Notes: generated from the letters alone by a model not told the origin. DNA of 64,000 nucleotides from Acidimicrobiales bacterium (GCA_013912105.1 JACERY010000002.1:1-64000), one strand, 5' to 3'; shown: positions 36,734-45,311, counted from the stretch's first letter. Numbers and translations: made by a program.

Positions 36734-37312
36734 TTAGGCGTCGAATTCGTCTTCAAGGCTTAATCTCCGTAGGTCATCTGGATCGTCTATATCAAATGCG
36801 AAGTTTGAGTCTTCGACTACCGAAAGAGAAAGACCTGTTTCCTTTGCACAATGGAGATGGTGACTGTATGAATCAGGGCCGTAACTAAAGGTGAATTCAA
36901 TCGAAGTTGGAAGGACTAAGACATTTGTTCCATCTAGTTTTGCATCAGGAACTATTACTATCTCGGCTAGATCAATTAGCGACGGTAATCCTTCAGGCCG
37001 CATTAAGTCCCCATGAGCAATTAAAACTCTGTTAAATCCTTTTTCTCTTAAAACGTGAAAGCCAAAATACGCAGCTTCATTTAATCCTCTCTTGGGATTA
37101 CGTATAACATTGACTCCTAAGTCGTTAGCCCAAAATTCCACGGTGTCATCTTCACAGACGACCCAAACTGACAATTCTGAACAAGATTTAATTACCTCAG
37201 TAGCTAGCTGCTTGGCGAGGCTTGCGCGCTTTGTCGCTTTAAGGACGGTGGATAGTCGTTCCTTAGCGGATTCAAAGCCTTTTATTGGAATTAGAGCAGC
37301 GTAGTTATTCAT
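36734..37312 (-). CDS. cofC: CofC/FbiD-like phospholactate/PEP guanylyltransferase (F420 synthesis)
   Basis: 192 residues. It starts ALIPIKGFESAKERLS, the CofC signature, followed by KRASLAKQLA and the acidic HGDLMRP loop, NVLVLPTS, FSYGPDSYSHH and AFDIDDPDDL, all typical of CofC/FbiD. This enzyme joins GTP to 2-phospholactate or phosphoenolpyruvate early in coenzyme F420 synthesis, matching three LLM enzymes in the window. The ATG at 37312 is used because the protein then starts at the domain; TAACTT lies seven bases upstream. A TTG at 37363 is in frame. Confidence 0.85.
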   Translation of the reverse strand: MNNYAALIPIKGFESAKERLSTVLKATKRASLAKQLATEVIKSCSELSVWVVCEDDTVEFWANDLGVNVIRNPKRGLNEAAYFGFHVLREKGFNRVLIAHGDLMRPEGLPSLIDLAEIVIVPDAKLDGTNVLVLPTSIEFTFSYGPDSYSHHLHCAKETGLSLSVVEDSNFAFDIDDPDDLRRLSLEDEFDA

Positions 37313-37319
37313 TGATAAG

Positions 37320-37325
37320 AAGTTA
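37320..37325 (-). promoter_or_regulatory. Possible leaderless -10 element (TAACTT) for cofC
   Basis: TAACTT followed by seven bases and the ATG at 37312 on the minus strand. Confidence 0.3.
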
Positions 37326-37376
37326 ATGATAGATGTTTCAGGATAGGGATAAGCAATATCCAAGAGATTCTAACGC

Positions 37377-37382
37377 TAACAT
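37377..37382 (+). promoter_or_regulatory. Leaderless -10 element (TAACAT) for gpsA
   Basis: TAACAT, six bases (TCAAGC), GTG at 37389. No Shine-Dalgarno sequence is present. Confidence 0.5.
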
Positions 37383-37388
37383 TCAAGC

Positions 37389-38381
37389 GTGGCATTGCAA
37401 ATAGCTGTTATCGGTGGAGGATCTTGGGGAACAACGGTCGCGCATTTGGTCGCTCATAATGCAGCCACCAAACTTTGGTGTAGAGACGAAAGAGTCGCTA
37501 AATCTATTTCTCAAAAACATAGGAATACTCAGTATCTCGGCAAGTATAAGTTGCATCCTAATTTAACCGCTTCTAATGACCTCGAAGAGGTCGTTTCAAA
37601 TGCACAGATAGTTTTGATGGCTATCCCATCACAAAGTTTTCGGAGTGTTTTCCGAAATTTGAAAGAGTTTTTAAAGCCAGACGTCCCTGTGATTAGCCTT
37701 ACCAAAGGTTTGGAGCAGTCAACTCAATTAACGATGACTCAAATTATTGAAACTGAATCACCGAACAGGCCTACGGGTGTTTTGACAGGTCCTAACTTGG
37801 CAGCAGAGGTTCTTGCCGGCTTCGCTACTGCTTCTGTTGTGGCCACCGAAAATAAACCTCTTCAGGTCGAAATGGCTAAAATATTTTCTACTGATACATT
37901 TCGGGTCTATACCAGTAGTGATGTTCTTGGATGTGAATTAGGAGGAGCCTTCAAAAATGTTCTCGCTCTCGCAGTGGGAATGACGACCGGTTTAGGAACT
38001 GGAGATAACACTAGGGCAGCAGTTGTGACTAGAGGGTTGGCTGAATTAGCAAGACTTGGTAGTGCAATGGGTGGTAAGCCGGAAACATTTTCGGGCTTGG
38101 CTGGGTTAGGTGATCTAGTAGCAACTTGTTTTTCTTCTCAAAGCAGGAACCGTTATGTAGGGGAGCAGTTAGGTCAAGGAAGACAAATTCAGGAAGTTCT
38201 TTCAGAGATGAGTAATGTAGCTGAAGGAGTTAATACTGCTCCAGTTGTTGCTTCTCTCGCAAAAGAACATAATGTTGAGACACCGATATGTGATCAGGTA
38301 GCTGCAGTAGTCAAAGGAAAGACAACTGCAATGGATGCATATGATGTTCTTTTACTTAGAGAGCAAAAGTCAGAAAATTAA
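37389..38381 (+). CDS. gpsA: NAD(P)-dependent glycerol-3-phosphate dehydrogenase
   Basis: 330 residues. N-terminal Rossmann motif IGGGSWGTTVAHLVA, the LTKGLEQ loop, TGPNLAAEV, the catalytic lysine in GGAFKNVLALAVGM, and AGLGDLVATCFS are all GpsA hallmarks. It makes sn-glycerol-3-phosphate for phospholipids. GTG start at 37389, supported by TAACAT six bases upstream. It is divergent from cofC. Confidence 0.94.
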   Translation: MALQIAVIGGGSWGTTVAHLVAHNAATKLWCRDERVAKSISQKHRNTQYLGKYKLHPNLTASNDLEEVVSNAQIVLMAIPSQSFRSVFRNLKEFLKPDVPVISLTKGLEQSTQLTMTQIIETESPNRPTGVLTGPNLAAEVLAGFATASVVATENKPLQVEMAKIFSTDTFRVYTSSDVLGCELGGAFKNVLALAVGMTTGLGTGDNTRAAVVTRGLAELARLGSAMGGKPETFSGLAGLGDLVATCFSSQSRNRYVGEQLGQGRQIQEVLSEMSNVAEGVNTAPVVASLAKEHNVETPICDQVAAVVKGKTTAMDAYDVLLLREQKSEN

Positions 38382-38411
38382 ATCGAACTTAAAGCTAAAG
38401 GCAAAACAGTT

Positions 38412-40160
38412 ATGCCAGAGTTGGGAATTCTAGGATCAGGGGCAATAGTAAGTAATGACCCTTATGGAAACTTATCTTGGTTAAACGAAAAGGGGAAAAG
38501 CATTAATTGGGCTGTTGGTGCTGACGATCGATGGCATTTTGCTGAAAACGAAACATCAGTTAGGCGAGCTCAAGGAGATGAAAATACATCAGTAGAAATC
38601 AGAATGCGTGTTCCCGGCGGAGATATCGTTCAAAGAACGGATGTTATTCCTGTTGGCATTGATAGTGCCGTGCTGCTTGAGTTTGAAAATGAAACACCAG
38701 TACCTGTAGCGATAGCTATTAAAGCTATTAATTTTAAAACTCTTGAGATAAATGGCTCTAAAGTCTCAGGAGAGTTTGGTCAAGTGATTTCTGCAAGTAA
38801 ACCTATCGCTTTATTCTGCGTGTCTGATGATCCTAAAAAGCTAAATGAAACTATTCGAAATGGTCTCGCAGAACCGCCTGCAAAACGCCAAAAATTAGAA
38901 TCAGGAGATAGCGCAGCGATAATCTTTCCACTTCCGCACGCTACTTCTTTACGGTTACTCATTTCCCAAGATGGCGTTCCGGAACTTCCAGACCCCAAAG
39001 TATCACCATCGTTTTCTGAGATATCTAATGGTTGGCGGAACCACCTTGACGCAGGAATGCAAATTGCACTTCCTGATAAGCAAATACTTAACGCAGTTGA
39101 CTCATCCAAAAAACACCTTTTGATTGGAAGTGGGCAACCTATTGATTCAGAATTCTGGGGGAAAGAAAAACCAGGCGAGGTTGCTTCGCTTAGTGCATTA
39201 GCACTTCTGCAATGGGGGCATTTAAAAGAAGGCAAAGACCTGCTTCTAAAATGCATGGAATTATCAAACCCTGGTTTGTTCAGAAAAACTGTCTTGCATT
39301 CAACATTAATAACTTTATGGGCTTGGGGGAACTACATTGGGCACGGTCCTTCAGATGGGATAGCTAACATTATTTTACCTTGGGTTAAAGAGAACCTTCA
39401 GTTCTTACTTGCGTCACTGCCTTCTAAACGCAGGCTAAAAGGAAAAGACCTAAGCCTAGAAATAGCTGCTTTGCAAGCGTCAGTTGAAATCTTAAGAGAT
39501 GCTGGACAGCAGAATCTAGCTTCTGAGGTAGCTACTCAGTTAGATGAAATTCTAAAACTTATTAATCCGGTTTCTTTAGCAAATGCAGACGATGAATATC
39601 GGTTAGTAGGAAAAAAAATAACAGGAAAATTCGAGAACTACTTTCGTGATCAAGAAACTCAAATCCATAGCCATTTGACTGTCACTGATTTAGTCAACAA
39701 AGCCGATAGAACGGGTGCTTTTTCGTCGGAAGACCGATCTCAGGATCCGATGTCTTCAGCACTTTTTCTTATATTGGCCCGTAAGGCTTTCATTATCGAT
39801 GAGGCAGCAGCTAACGGAAACCGATTCATTCAAATTGCTGAAGGATTTCATGATAATTGGATAGGCGCATCCTTAGAAGTGTCAAATGCACCAATAAGAG
39901 GTGGAAAGCTTGGTTTTGCAATTAGATGGCATGGAGCTGCACCTGCCGTTCTTTGGGAAGCGACAACGGACAGCAGAATCACCATCAGTGCCCCGAAATT
40001 AGACATTAGTTGGTCGACACATGATCTTAAAGGCGAAACTTTGTTAGCCAAACAGGAGTTACCCGAAACAGCTGTCACGATATTCGAATCAAAAAAGATT
40101 TCCCTGCATGTCGATGAAAACAATTTAAGTGAAGGTCCCGAAGGTAAACCATTCCGTTAA
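38412..40160 (+). CDS. Uncharacterised protein, possible six-hairpin glycosidase fold
   Basis: 582 residues. An N-terminal beta-rich part (~1-200, GSGAIVSNDPYGNLSWL, a glycosidase-like first strand pattern) precedes a helical part (~220-480) with repeated Leu/Ala-rich helices such as SALALLQWGHLKEGKDLLLK and LITLWAWGNYIGHG, then a beta-rich tail. This order recalls (alpha/alpha)6 glycosidases such as GH15, but I cannot point to catalytic acids with confidence. It lies 30 bp after gpsA and 40 bp before rnhB. No signal peptide is seen, so it should be cytoplasmic. Confidence 0.6.
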   Translation: MPELGILGSGAIVSNDPYGNLSWLNEKGKSINWAVGADDRWHFAENETSVRRAQGDENTSVEIRMRVPGGDIVQRTDVIPVGIDSAVLLEFENETPVPVAIAIKAINFKTLEINGSKVSGEFGQVISASKPIALFCVSDDPKKLNETIRNGLAEPPAKRQKLESGDSAAIIFPLPHATSLRLLISQDGVPELPDPKVSPSFSEISNGWRNHLDAGMQIALPDKQILNAVDSSKKHLLIGSGQPIDSEFWGKEKPGEVASLSALALLQWGHLKEGKDLLLKCMELSNPGLFRKTVLHSTLITLWAWGNYIGHGPSDGIANIILPWVKENLQFLLASLPSKRRLKGKDLSLEIAALQASVEILRDAGQQNLASEVATQLDEILKLINPVSLANADDEYRLVGKKITGKFENYFRDQETQIHSHLTVTDLVNKADRTGAFSSEDRSQDPMSSALFLILARKAFIIDEAAANGNRFIQIAEGFHDNWIGASLEVSNAPIRGGKLGFAIRWHGAAPAVLWEATTDSRITISAPKLDISWSTHDLKGETLLAKQELPETAVTIFESKKISLHVDENNLSEGPEGKPFR

Positions 40161-40188
40161 TCAACTGTAGGAGGGTTAGCACATGATG

Positions 40189-40194
40189 TAGCCT
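40189..40194 (+). promoter_or_regulatory. Leaderless -10 element (TAGCCT) for rnhB
   Basis: TAGCCT, six bases (TCATTT), GTG at 40201. Confidence 0.45.
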
Positions 40195-40200
40195 TCATTT

Positions 40201-40917
40201 GTGGGTCAGAAATTACGAAAAGCTATTCAAAAGAACGCGCCAACACTTGATCATGAAAAGTCATTGTGGGCAGAAGGAAAGGAAGTTATTCTCGGAATTG
40301 ATGAAGTCGGAAAGGGTGCTTGGGCAGGGCCATTGACAATTGGAGTGGCTGTTCTGCCAAAAGATAAGAGACTCTACCGAATCAGAGATTCAAAACTTCT
40401 TAAGGAACATGAGAGAGAGCTTCTATATGAAAGAATCACTGAGTGGTGCTTTGCTTGGGGGATAGGACAAGCTAGCAGCAAAGAATGTGACAAGTACGGT
40501 ATGTCAGAAGCGCAAAAGATTGCTACTAGGAGAGCAATTGACAGACTTCCAATTAAGCCTGACCATGCTCTGATCGATGGAAAATGGGATTTTGTTGGAG
40601 ACGTTATCGGAAGAAATAATGTTACGACCGTAGTAAAAGGAGATTCTAAATGTCTGTCTATTGCTGCTGCTTCTATTCTCGCAAAAGTAACTAGGGACCG
40701 GATAATGAGGGCAAAAGATAGCGAATTCCCTGATTACGGATTCTCAGGCAATAAAGGTTATCCATGCCCAAAGCATAAAAATGCGCTTAAAAAGATCGGG
40801 CCATGCAGTCTTCATCGAACGTCATGGGCATTTATGGATGACACCCCTTTCCCAAGATCACCGAAACCCCGAAAAGACCCGATGCAGGGCATGTTATTCA
40901 CAGATCAAAACCAATAA
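40201..40917 (+). CDS. rnhB: Ribonuclease HII
   Basis: 238 residues. The acidic metal site is visible: GIDEVGKGAWAGP (Asp/Glu), DSKLL, LIDGKW and GDSKCLSIAAASILAKVTRD. The enzyme cuts RNA in RNA:DNA hybrids and at single ribonucleotides. It carries an extra ~30-residue N-terminus and a short C-terminal tail (RKDPMQGMLF). GTG start is backed by TAGCCT six bases upstream. Confidence 0.94.
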   Translation: MGQKLRKAIQKNAPTLDHEKSLWAEGKEVILGIDEVGKGAWAGPLTIGVAVLPKDKRLYRIRDSKLLKEHERELLYERITEWCFAWGIGQASSKECDKYGMSEAQKIATRRAIDRLPIKPDHALIDGKWDFVGDVIGRNNVTTVVKGDSKCLSIAAASILAKVTRDRIMRAKDSEFPDYGFSGNKGYPCPKHKNALKKIGPCSLHRTSWAFMDDTPFPRSPKPRKDPMQGMLFTDQNQ

Positions 40918-40972
40918 AGCGAAAGTTGTCAAACGATTCCTTTATATCTCGGCATAAATGCTTCCAAGCATG

Positions 40973-40978
40973 TACGAT
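40973..40978 (+). promoter_or_regulatory. Leaderless -10 element (TACGAT) for the Nfu-N gene
   Basis: TACGAT, six bases (CACTCC), ATG at 40985; it decides this start over the upstream ATG at 40958. Confidence 0.5.
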
Positions 40979-40984
40979 CACTCC

Positions 40985-41299
40985 ATGGGGCAGCCAGTAA
41001 CAGTTATTCAAAAGTCAGCTACAAAACCAGGTGTTCTTAGGTTTGAAATTAATAGGAGCATCACTGGGATGGATCACGAACGATATTCCGATGGAGTCGA
41101 GATACTCGGAGACCGGCCGCCCGATCAACTTGCAAAATCCTTATTTAGCTTAGGTGGCATTGAAAGAGTCCATATTAACAGTAACGTTATAACCCTCGAT
41201 CTCGGAAAAGGTGGGGTAAACCCTTCAGAAATTATCAACACGATAACGAAGATGTTTACCTTCTATTTACCGGGAGTAGAAGTACCAAGTTTCGAATAG
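40985..41299 (+). CDS. Stand-alone Nfu N-terminal domain protein
   Basis: 104 residues. The pattern VTVIQKSATKPGVLRFE, LAKSLFSLGGIERVHI and SNVITLDL resembles the Nfu/NifU N-terminal domain, but the CxxC Fe-S scaffold domain that usually follows is absent and the protein has no cysteine. It could have a role in Fe-S protein assembly or have been recruited to another function. The start at 40985 is chosen from the TACGAT box six bases upstream. Confidence 0.65.
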   Translation: MGQPVTVIQKSATKPGVLRFEINRSITGMDHERYSDGVEILGDRPPDQLAKSLFSLGGIERVHINSNVITLDLGKGGVNPSEIINTITKMFTFYLPGVEVPSFE

Positions 41300-41351
41300 T
41301 CTATATAGGCTAAGCTAATCTTAGAATTCCGTTGTCAATCTTAGGGGTCTT

Positions 41352-41555
41352 ATGTCAATAGCAAGAATCACAGAGGTTATTTCATCTTCGACAATTAGTT
41401 TTGATGATGCAATGAAAAAAGGTGTTGAACGTGCAGCAAGAACCTTAGACAACGTAAACGGAGCTTGGATTCTTGATCAAAAAGTAATTGTTGAAAATGG
41501 AGTCATTGCAGAGTTTCAAGTCACTCTAAAAATTACTTTTGTATTAAACGACTAG
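41352..41555 (+). CDS. Dodecin-family flavin-binding protein
   Basis: 67 residues, the standard dodecin length. ARITEVISSSTISFDDAMKKG, a tryptophan in GAWILDQ and EFQVTLKITFVL match dodecins, which form 12-mers that store riboflavin/FMN or CoA. TAGGGG precedes the ATG as a ribosome site. Two bases separate it from the thioesterase gene. Flavin storage fits a genome with many flavin and F420 enzymes. Confidence 0.9.
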   Translation: MSIARITEVISSSTISFDDAMKKGVERAARTLDNVNGAWILDQKVIVENGVIAEFQVTLKITFVLND

Positions 41556-41557
41556 CT

Positions 41558-41974
41558 GTGCACAGTTCAATAAAACTTTCTGTTAGGTTTTTTGAGCTAG
41601 ATCCATATTCCCATGTTAACCATTCGGTTTATATCCAGTACTTTGAAGAAGCGCGTATCGTGGCACTTTCTCAAATCGGCCAGGATGTCAACACATTAAT
41701 AGCTGATAATATTGCGCTTGTAATTGTTGAAATCCATACAAAATATTTAGCTCCTGCTTTACTAGGTGATCAATTAACAGTTGAAAGTGGAATTTCCGAA
41801 ATTCAAGGCGCGTCGGCCACCTGGTTGCAACGTATAAAACGGGACTCCGAAGTGATCGCCACGCAAAAAACTAGAATTGGCTGCACTGCGTTAATGGGAA
41901 AACCTAAAAGGTTCCCTCAAGAACTTATACATTCAGCTCAAAAGTTAATTGTTCCAGAAGAATGGCTAGCCTAG
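41558..41974 (+). CDS. Acyl-CoA thioesterase (4HBT hot-dog fold)
   Basis: 138 residues. The RFFELDPYSHVNHSVYIQYFEEAR segment contains the 4-hydroxybenzoyl-CoA thioesterase motif with the acidic catalytic Asp and HVNH; ALVIVEIHTKYLAPALLGDQL continues the fold. GTG start two bases after the dodecin stop, so probably co-transcribed. It ends in a 4-bp tail-to-tail overlap with the SDR gene. Substrate chain length unknown. Confidence 0.88.
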   Translation: MHSSIKLSVRFFELDPYSHVNHSVYIQYFEEARIVALSQIGQDVNTLIADNIALVIVEIHTKYLAPALLGDQLTVESGISEIQGASATWLQRIKRDSEVIATQKTRIGCTALMGKPKRFPQELIHSAQKLIVPEEWLA

Positions 41975-42804
41975 ACCCCTGACCGATCTGCCTCTTGCAC
42001 AGTTTGAGACCCCATCTGTACGAATCGGTTATTGCGATCGCCGATACTTTCGCCAGCTGCATCTACTACCAAAACTGCACCGTTGGTGAAACTCGCTTCA
42101 TCGGAAGCAAGGTACAGAACCGCATTTGCTATGTCTTCTGGACGTCCTGCTCTTTGAAGTGGATTGTTTGCACCAATAATCGTTGAAGCTTTATCAAGGT
42201 TTTGGTGATCGCCGGTAACTAGACGAGCTGTGAGGCCTGAGATAGTTCCCCCCGGGGCAATTACGTTCACTCGAATACCGTACCTTCCAAGTTCAGTAGC
42301 AACAGATTGTGATAGCCCAACTACTGCGTGTTTAGCTGCAGTGTAGACATGTGGGCCTAAACCAGCTCTAACACCTGCAGTTGAAGCAGTGTTAATAATC
42401 GAACCTGAACCTTGTTTTTGCATTACTCGTGTCGCATGTTTTATTCCATAGAAGACACTGTTTAGGAGTACGTCAATTGTTCTTCGCCAACCCTCGTCTT
42501 CGATTTCTGCGATCGGGCCTACCGAACCTAGAATTCCAGCGTTATTAAACATAATGTCAAGTTTCCCGTAAGTGTCAACTGCGAAGTTTACACAGGCTTC
42601 AACCTGACTTTCATCTGCTACATCTAGTTGAAATGCTATAGCATTTTCTCCCAGCTCTTGAGCCAACGAGACTGCCAAGTCATGTTGAATATCAGCAATT
42701 ACACATTTTGCGCCTTCGGCAATAAACCGTCGAACAGTTCCTTCACCGATCCCACTAGCACCTCCTGTGATTACTGCTACTTTCCCTTCTAATCTTCCGG
42801 ACAT
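41971..42804 (-). CDS. SDR-family NAD(P)-dependent oxidoreductase
   Basis: 277 residues. TGGASGIG (13-20), Asp38 (IADIQ, NAD preference), NNAG (87-90), S141, Y154 and K158 (YTAAK), and PGG after strand 6 are all present. A 30-residue C-terminal extension (SIGDRNNRFVQMG) is longer than in most SDRs. A GGGGGAG site precedes the ATG. It resembles secondary-alcohol or sterol dehydrogenases but the substrate cannot be named. Confidence 0.88.
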   Translation of the reverse strand: MSGRLEGKVAVITGGASGIGEGTVRRFIAEGAKCVIADIQHDLAVSLAQELGENAIAFQLDVADESQVEACVNFAVDTYGKLDIMFNNAGILGSVGPIAEIEDEGWRRTIDVLLNSVFYGIKHATRVMQKQGSGSIINTASTAGVRAGLGPHVYTAAKHAVVGLSQSVATELGRYGIRVNVIAPGGTISGLTARLVTGDHQNLDKASTIIGANNPLQRAGRPEDIANAVLYLASDEASFTNGAVLVVDAAGESIGDRNNRFVQMGSQTVQEADRSGV

Positions 42805-42907
42805 ACGAACTCCCCCTCATTATGCAAAATTGACTTATTCAAGGACTTTACCTTCCTTAGAAAAGAAGTGCATCTTATACAGGTAGGTGGTTGTGAAGAA
42901 AAACGGC

Positions 42908-42913
42908 TAAATT
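42908..42913 (+). promoter_or_regulatory. Leaderless -10 element (TAAATT) for mca
   Basis: TAAATT, six bases (GTACAA), GTG at 42920. Confidence 0.45.
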
Positions 42914-42919
42914 GTACAA

Positions 42920-43774
42920 GTGCCCAATCAAATGCGAATGATGACCATCCACGCTCACCCAGATGATGAATCATCAAAGGGAGCCGGATCAGTAGCTTTA
43001 TATTCTGACGCTGGCGTGAAAGCTACCCTTGTTTGCTGCACAGGGGGTGAAGAAGGGGATATTTTGAATCCTGCTATGGATTTGCCCGAAGTGCGCGAAA
43101 ATATCGGATCTGTTCGACGGGATGAACTTTCAAAAGCGGCTGAAATAATTGGCTATGAGAAAGTCCATTATCTTGAATACCGAGATTCAGGGATGCCTGA
43201 CTCGCAAGCAAATAAAAATCCTGATTGTTTCGCAAATGCGCCACTTGAAGAAGCTGTGGAACGTTTGGTACGCATTATTAGAAAAGATAAACCTCACGTC
43301 ATCGTCACGTACCCAGATGATCAACAGGGGTATCAGCACCCAGATCATTTGAAAGTCTATGACATAAGCATCCCTGCCTGGGAGGCAGCTGGAGATGCAA
43401 CGAAATTTCCTGATAGTGGGGAGCCTTGGACGCCGCTAAAGCTCTACTACACAACCTGGAGCAGGGCTAGAATTGAAGCCCTACATGCGATGTTCCAAAG
43501 ACTCGAATTAGAATCACCGTTCAACGATGCTTGGTTTGAGCGTCCTTCACAAGATCATCGGATAACTACGAAGATAGACGTTTCAGATCACTCTCAAAGG
43601 AGAACTGATGCTCTCTTAGCCCATGCAACACAGGTAGACCCAGATTCACCATTTTGGTTCGGGCTTCCATCAGATAAATCTGCCGAGGCCTACCCATGGG
43701 ATGATTATATTTTGGCGTTTAACAGAGTAGGTCCAGTCGTCGAAGAAACAGACCTTTTTGAGGGTCTCTCATGA
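42920..43774 (+). CDS. mca: Mycothiol S-conjugate amidase
   Basis: 284 residues. MMTIHAHPDDESSKGAGS with the AHPDDE zinc site, VCCTGGEEGDILNP, LEYRDSGMPDS and YPDDQQGYQHPDHLKVYD are typical of Mca rather than MshB. It cleaves mycothiol adducts of toxins into mercapturates and marks a mycothiol-using actinobacterium. GTG at 42920 has TAAATT six bases upstream. It overlaps the SCP2-domain gene by 4 bp. Confidence 0.92.
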   Translation: MPNQMRMMTIHAHPDDESSKGAGSVALYSDAGVKATLVCCTGGEEGDILNPAMDLPEVRENIGSVRRDELSKAAEIIGYEKVHYLEYRDSGMPDSQANKNPDCFANAPLEEAVERLVRIIRKDKPHVIVTYPDDQQGYQHPDHLKVYDISIPAWEAAGDATKFPDSGEPWTPLKLYYTTWSRARIEALHAMFQRLELESPFNDAWFERPSQDHRITTKIDVSDHSQRRTDALLAHATQVDPDSPFWFGLPSDKSAEAYPWDDYILAFNRVGPVVEETDLFEGLS

Positions 43775-44154
43775 GTGTATTTCTTTCAGATGAATGGTTT
43801 AAAAAATTAGAAAACTCAGCACCGGAACTGGTTTCTAATGAATTCTCAATTATCTCGCAATATGAAATTTCTGGAACAGAACAAGGAAAAATAAGGTTCT
43901 TTATTGTTATTGAGAGTGGTCAAATTAAAGAAGTTTCGAAAGGCAAACATCAAAATGCAGATTGTGTTGTAACAGTGAAATCTTCGGAAGGATTGAAAAT
44001 TCTATCGGGAGAAAAAAGCATTCTTGGGGCGTTTATGCAGGGTGACCTAAAGGTAGAAGGGAACTACCGGAAATACCTTCTCGAGATGCAGAAACTCAGA
44101 ATTTCTGAACCTTGGAAAGAAATGTGTAAATCGTTATCCTCCTCGCAAGATTAG
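43771..44154 (+). CDS. SCP-2 sterol-transfer domain protein
   Basis: 127 residues forming a single SCP2-like domain: a GKIRFFIVIESGQI strand pair, ADCVVTVKSSEGLKILSGEKS and AFMQGDLKVEGNYRKYL are typical. Such domains bind lipids or acyl-CoA. Coupled to mca by a 4-bp overlap; the same pairing may reflect detoxification of lipophilic compounds. A perfect hairpin follows five bases after the stop. Confidence 0.85.
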   Translation: MSVFLSDEWFKKLENSAPELVSNEFSIISQYEISGTEQGKIRFFIVIESGQIKEVSKGKHQNADCVVTVKSSEGLKILSGEKSILGAFMQGDLKVEGNYRKYLLEMQKLRISEPWKEMCKSLSSSQD

Positions 44155-44159
44155 AAGAG

Positions 44160-44197
44160 CGCTAAATGTTTCAGTTAACTAAATGAAACATTTAGCG
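44160..44197. terminator. Bidirectional-type hairpin between convergent genes
   Basis: CGCTAAATGTTTCA and its exact complement with a 10-base loop, 14-bp perfect stem. It lies between the SCP2 gene (plus) and the small minus-strand gene and could end both transcripts. The A/T-rich stem has no long T-run. Confidence 0.7.
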
Positions 44198-44203
44198 ATG
44201 GAA

Positions 44204-44374
44204 TCACGCTGCGTCTAGGGCAGATGCTAATCGGCGTCGACCTTCTTCGAGAGCTTTACGTGAAGCAGCTATACCGCGCCGAGCGGCTTCTCGCTCTACA
44301 TCAGTTATTTCCCATTCGTATTGTTTTAGTTGGAGAAGTTTTAGTTGTTTTGCCATATCTCTAATATCGCGCAT
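44204..44374 (-). CDS. Small basic helical protein (56 residues), hypothetical
   Basis: Reading on the minus strand gives 56 residues beginning MRDIRDMAKQ and ending LASALDAA. The protein is rich in Arg, Lys and Glu and looks like one or two long helices, possibly coiled coil. It fills most of an otherwise empty ~300-base gap, and the hairpin at 44160-44197 lies just after its stop as expected for a real gene. No clear ribosome site or leaderless box is seen; a second in-frame ATG is at 44356. I do not recognise it. Confidence 0.5.
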   Translation of the reverse strand: MRDIRDMAKQLKLLQLKQYEWEITDVEREAARRGIAASRKALEEGRRRLASALDAA

Positions 44375-44456
44375 AGGTGTGACATTTCTTAGGGCTTGTT
44401 CTTTGTCATAACTGTAATGACCCTAGTAACCTCACCAAGAGAAAGAGAGGGCAAGT

Positions 44457-45311
44457 ATGTCTATTAAAAATGTTGCTGTCATAGGGGGCGGCACGATGGG
44501 ATCTGGAATTGCAGAGGTAGCTGCAAAAGCTGGTTGTAACACTATTGTGTTAGAAATAGATGCCGGTTTAGCAGAGATAGCGCAAAATAAACTAGAAACA
44601 AGTACCCAAAAAGCCGTTGCTAGGGACAAGATGACTGAAGAAGAACGAGATGGGCTATTAAGTCGACTTTCGTTTACTACTAGTTTCTCAGATCTAGAAG
44701 ATAGAGATTTAATAATCGAAGCAGTTGTAGAGTCGCCATCGGTCAAAGCTAATGTATTCAAGACTCTTGACGAAGTGGCTCAACAAAGTGCGATTCTGGC
44801 ATCTAACACGTCGTCAATTTCAATAGGGGAGATAGCTGATTCCACTAGTCGGGGGTCCCAAGTCTTGGGAATGCATTTCTTTAATCCGGCGACAATACAA
44901 CCGCTAGTAGAACTAATTTCTTCCGAGGTCACATCTAAAGAAACTCTTGACCAAGTAGAAAAATTTACTAGCGAAGTGCTGGGTAAACATCCTATAAGAA
45001 CGATTGACCGTGCAGGGTTTGTCGTCAATCGCTTACTCGTACCGTATTTATTGCAAGCAATGCACATGTTCGACAGAGGGCAAGCTACTAAAGAAGATAT
45101 TGATGCAGGGATGAAATTTGGTTGTGCGCATCCTCAAGGGCCTTTAGAGCTATCAGATCTAATTGGCCTAGACACTCTCCAACTAGTAGCTGAAGTTCTC
45201 TATGAGGAATTCAAAGAGCCTACTTATTCTCCTCCCCCAATTCTTAAACGGATGGTAACTGCAGGCCACTTGGGCAGGAAAACTGGTAAAGGTTTCTATA
45301 CATATGAATAG
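44457..45311 (+). CDS. 3-hydroxybutyryl-CoA / 3-hydroxyacyl-CoA dehydrogenase
   Basis: 284 residues, the length of single-function HBD enzymes. NAD motif VIGGGTMGSGIAEVAA, DLIIEAVVE, ASNTSSISIGEIA, the catalytic HFFNPA histidine, and the C-terminal helix region GLDTLQLVAEVLYEEF with GRKTGKGFYTY are all present. It acts in butyrate/fatty acid metabolism. AGAGAGGG precedes the ATG. Confidence 0.93.
   Translation: MSIKNVAVIGGGTMGSGIAEVAAKAGCNTIVLEIDAGLAEIAQNKLETSTQKAVARDKMTEEERDGLLSRLSFTTSFSDLEDRDLIIEAVVESPSVKANVFKTLDEVAQQSAILASNTSSISIGEIADSTSRGSQVLGMHFFNPATIQPLVELISSEVTSKETLDQVEKFTSEVLGKHPIRTIDRAGFVVNRLLVPYLLQAMHMFDRGQATKEDIDAGMKFGCAHPQGPLELSDLIGLDTLQLVAEVLYEEFKEPTYSPPPILKRMVTAGHLGRKTGKGFYTYE

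Noticed and set aside
42805..42907. Classical -35/-10 promoter (TTGACT near 42828) in the SDR/mca gap
   Set aside because: No acceptable -10 hexamer stands at the right spacing; the TAAATT box next to the mca start explains the gene better.
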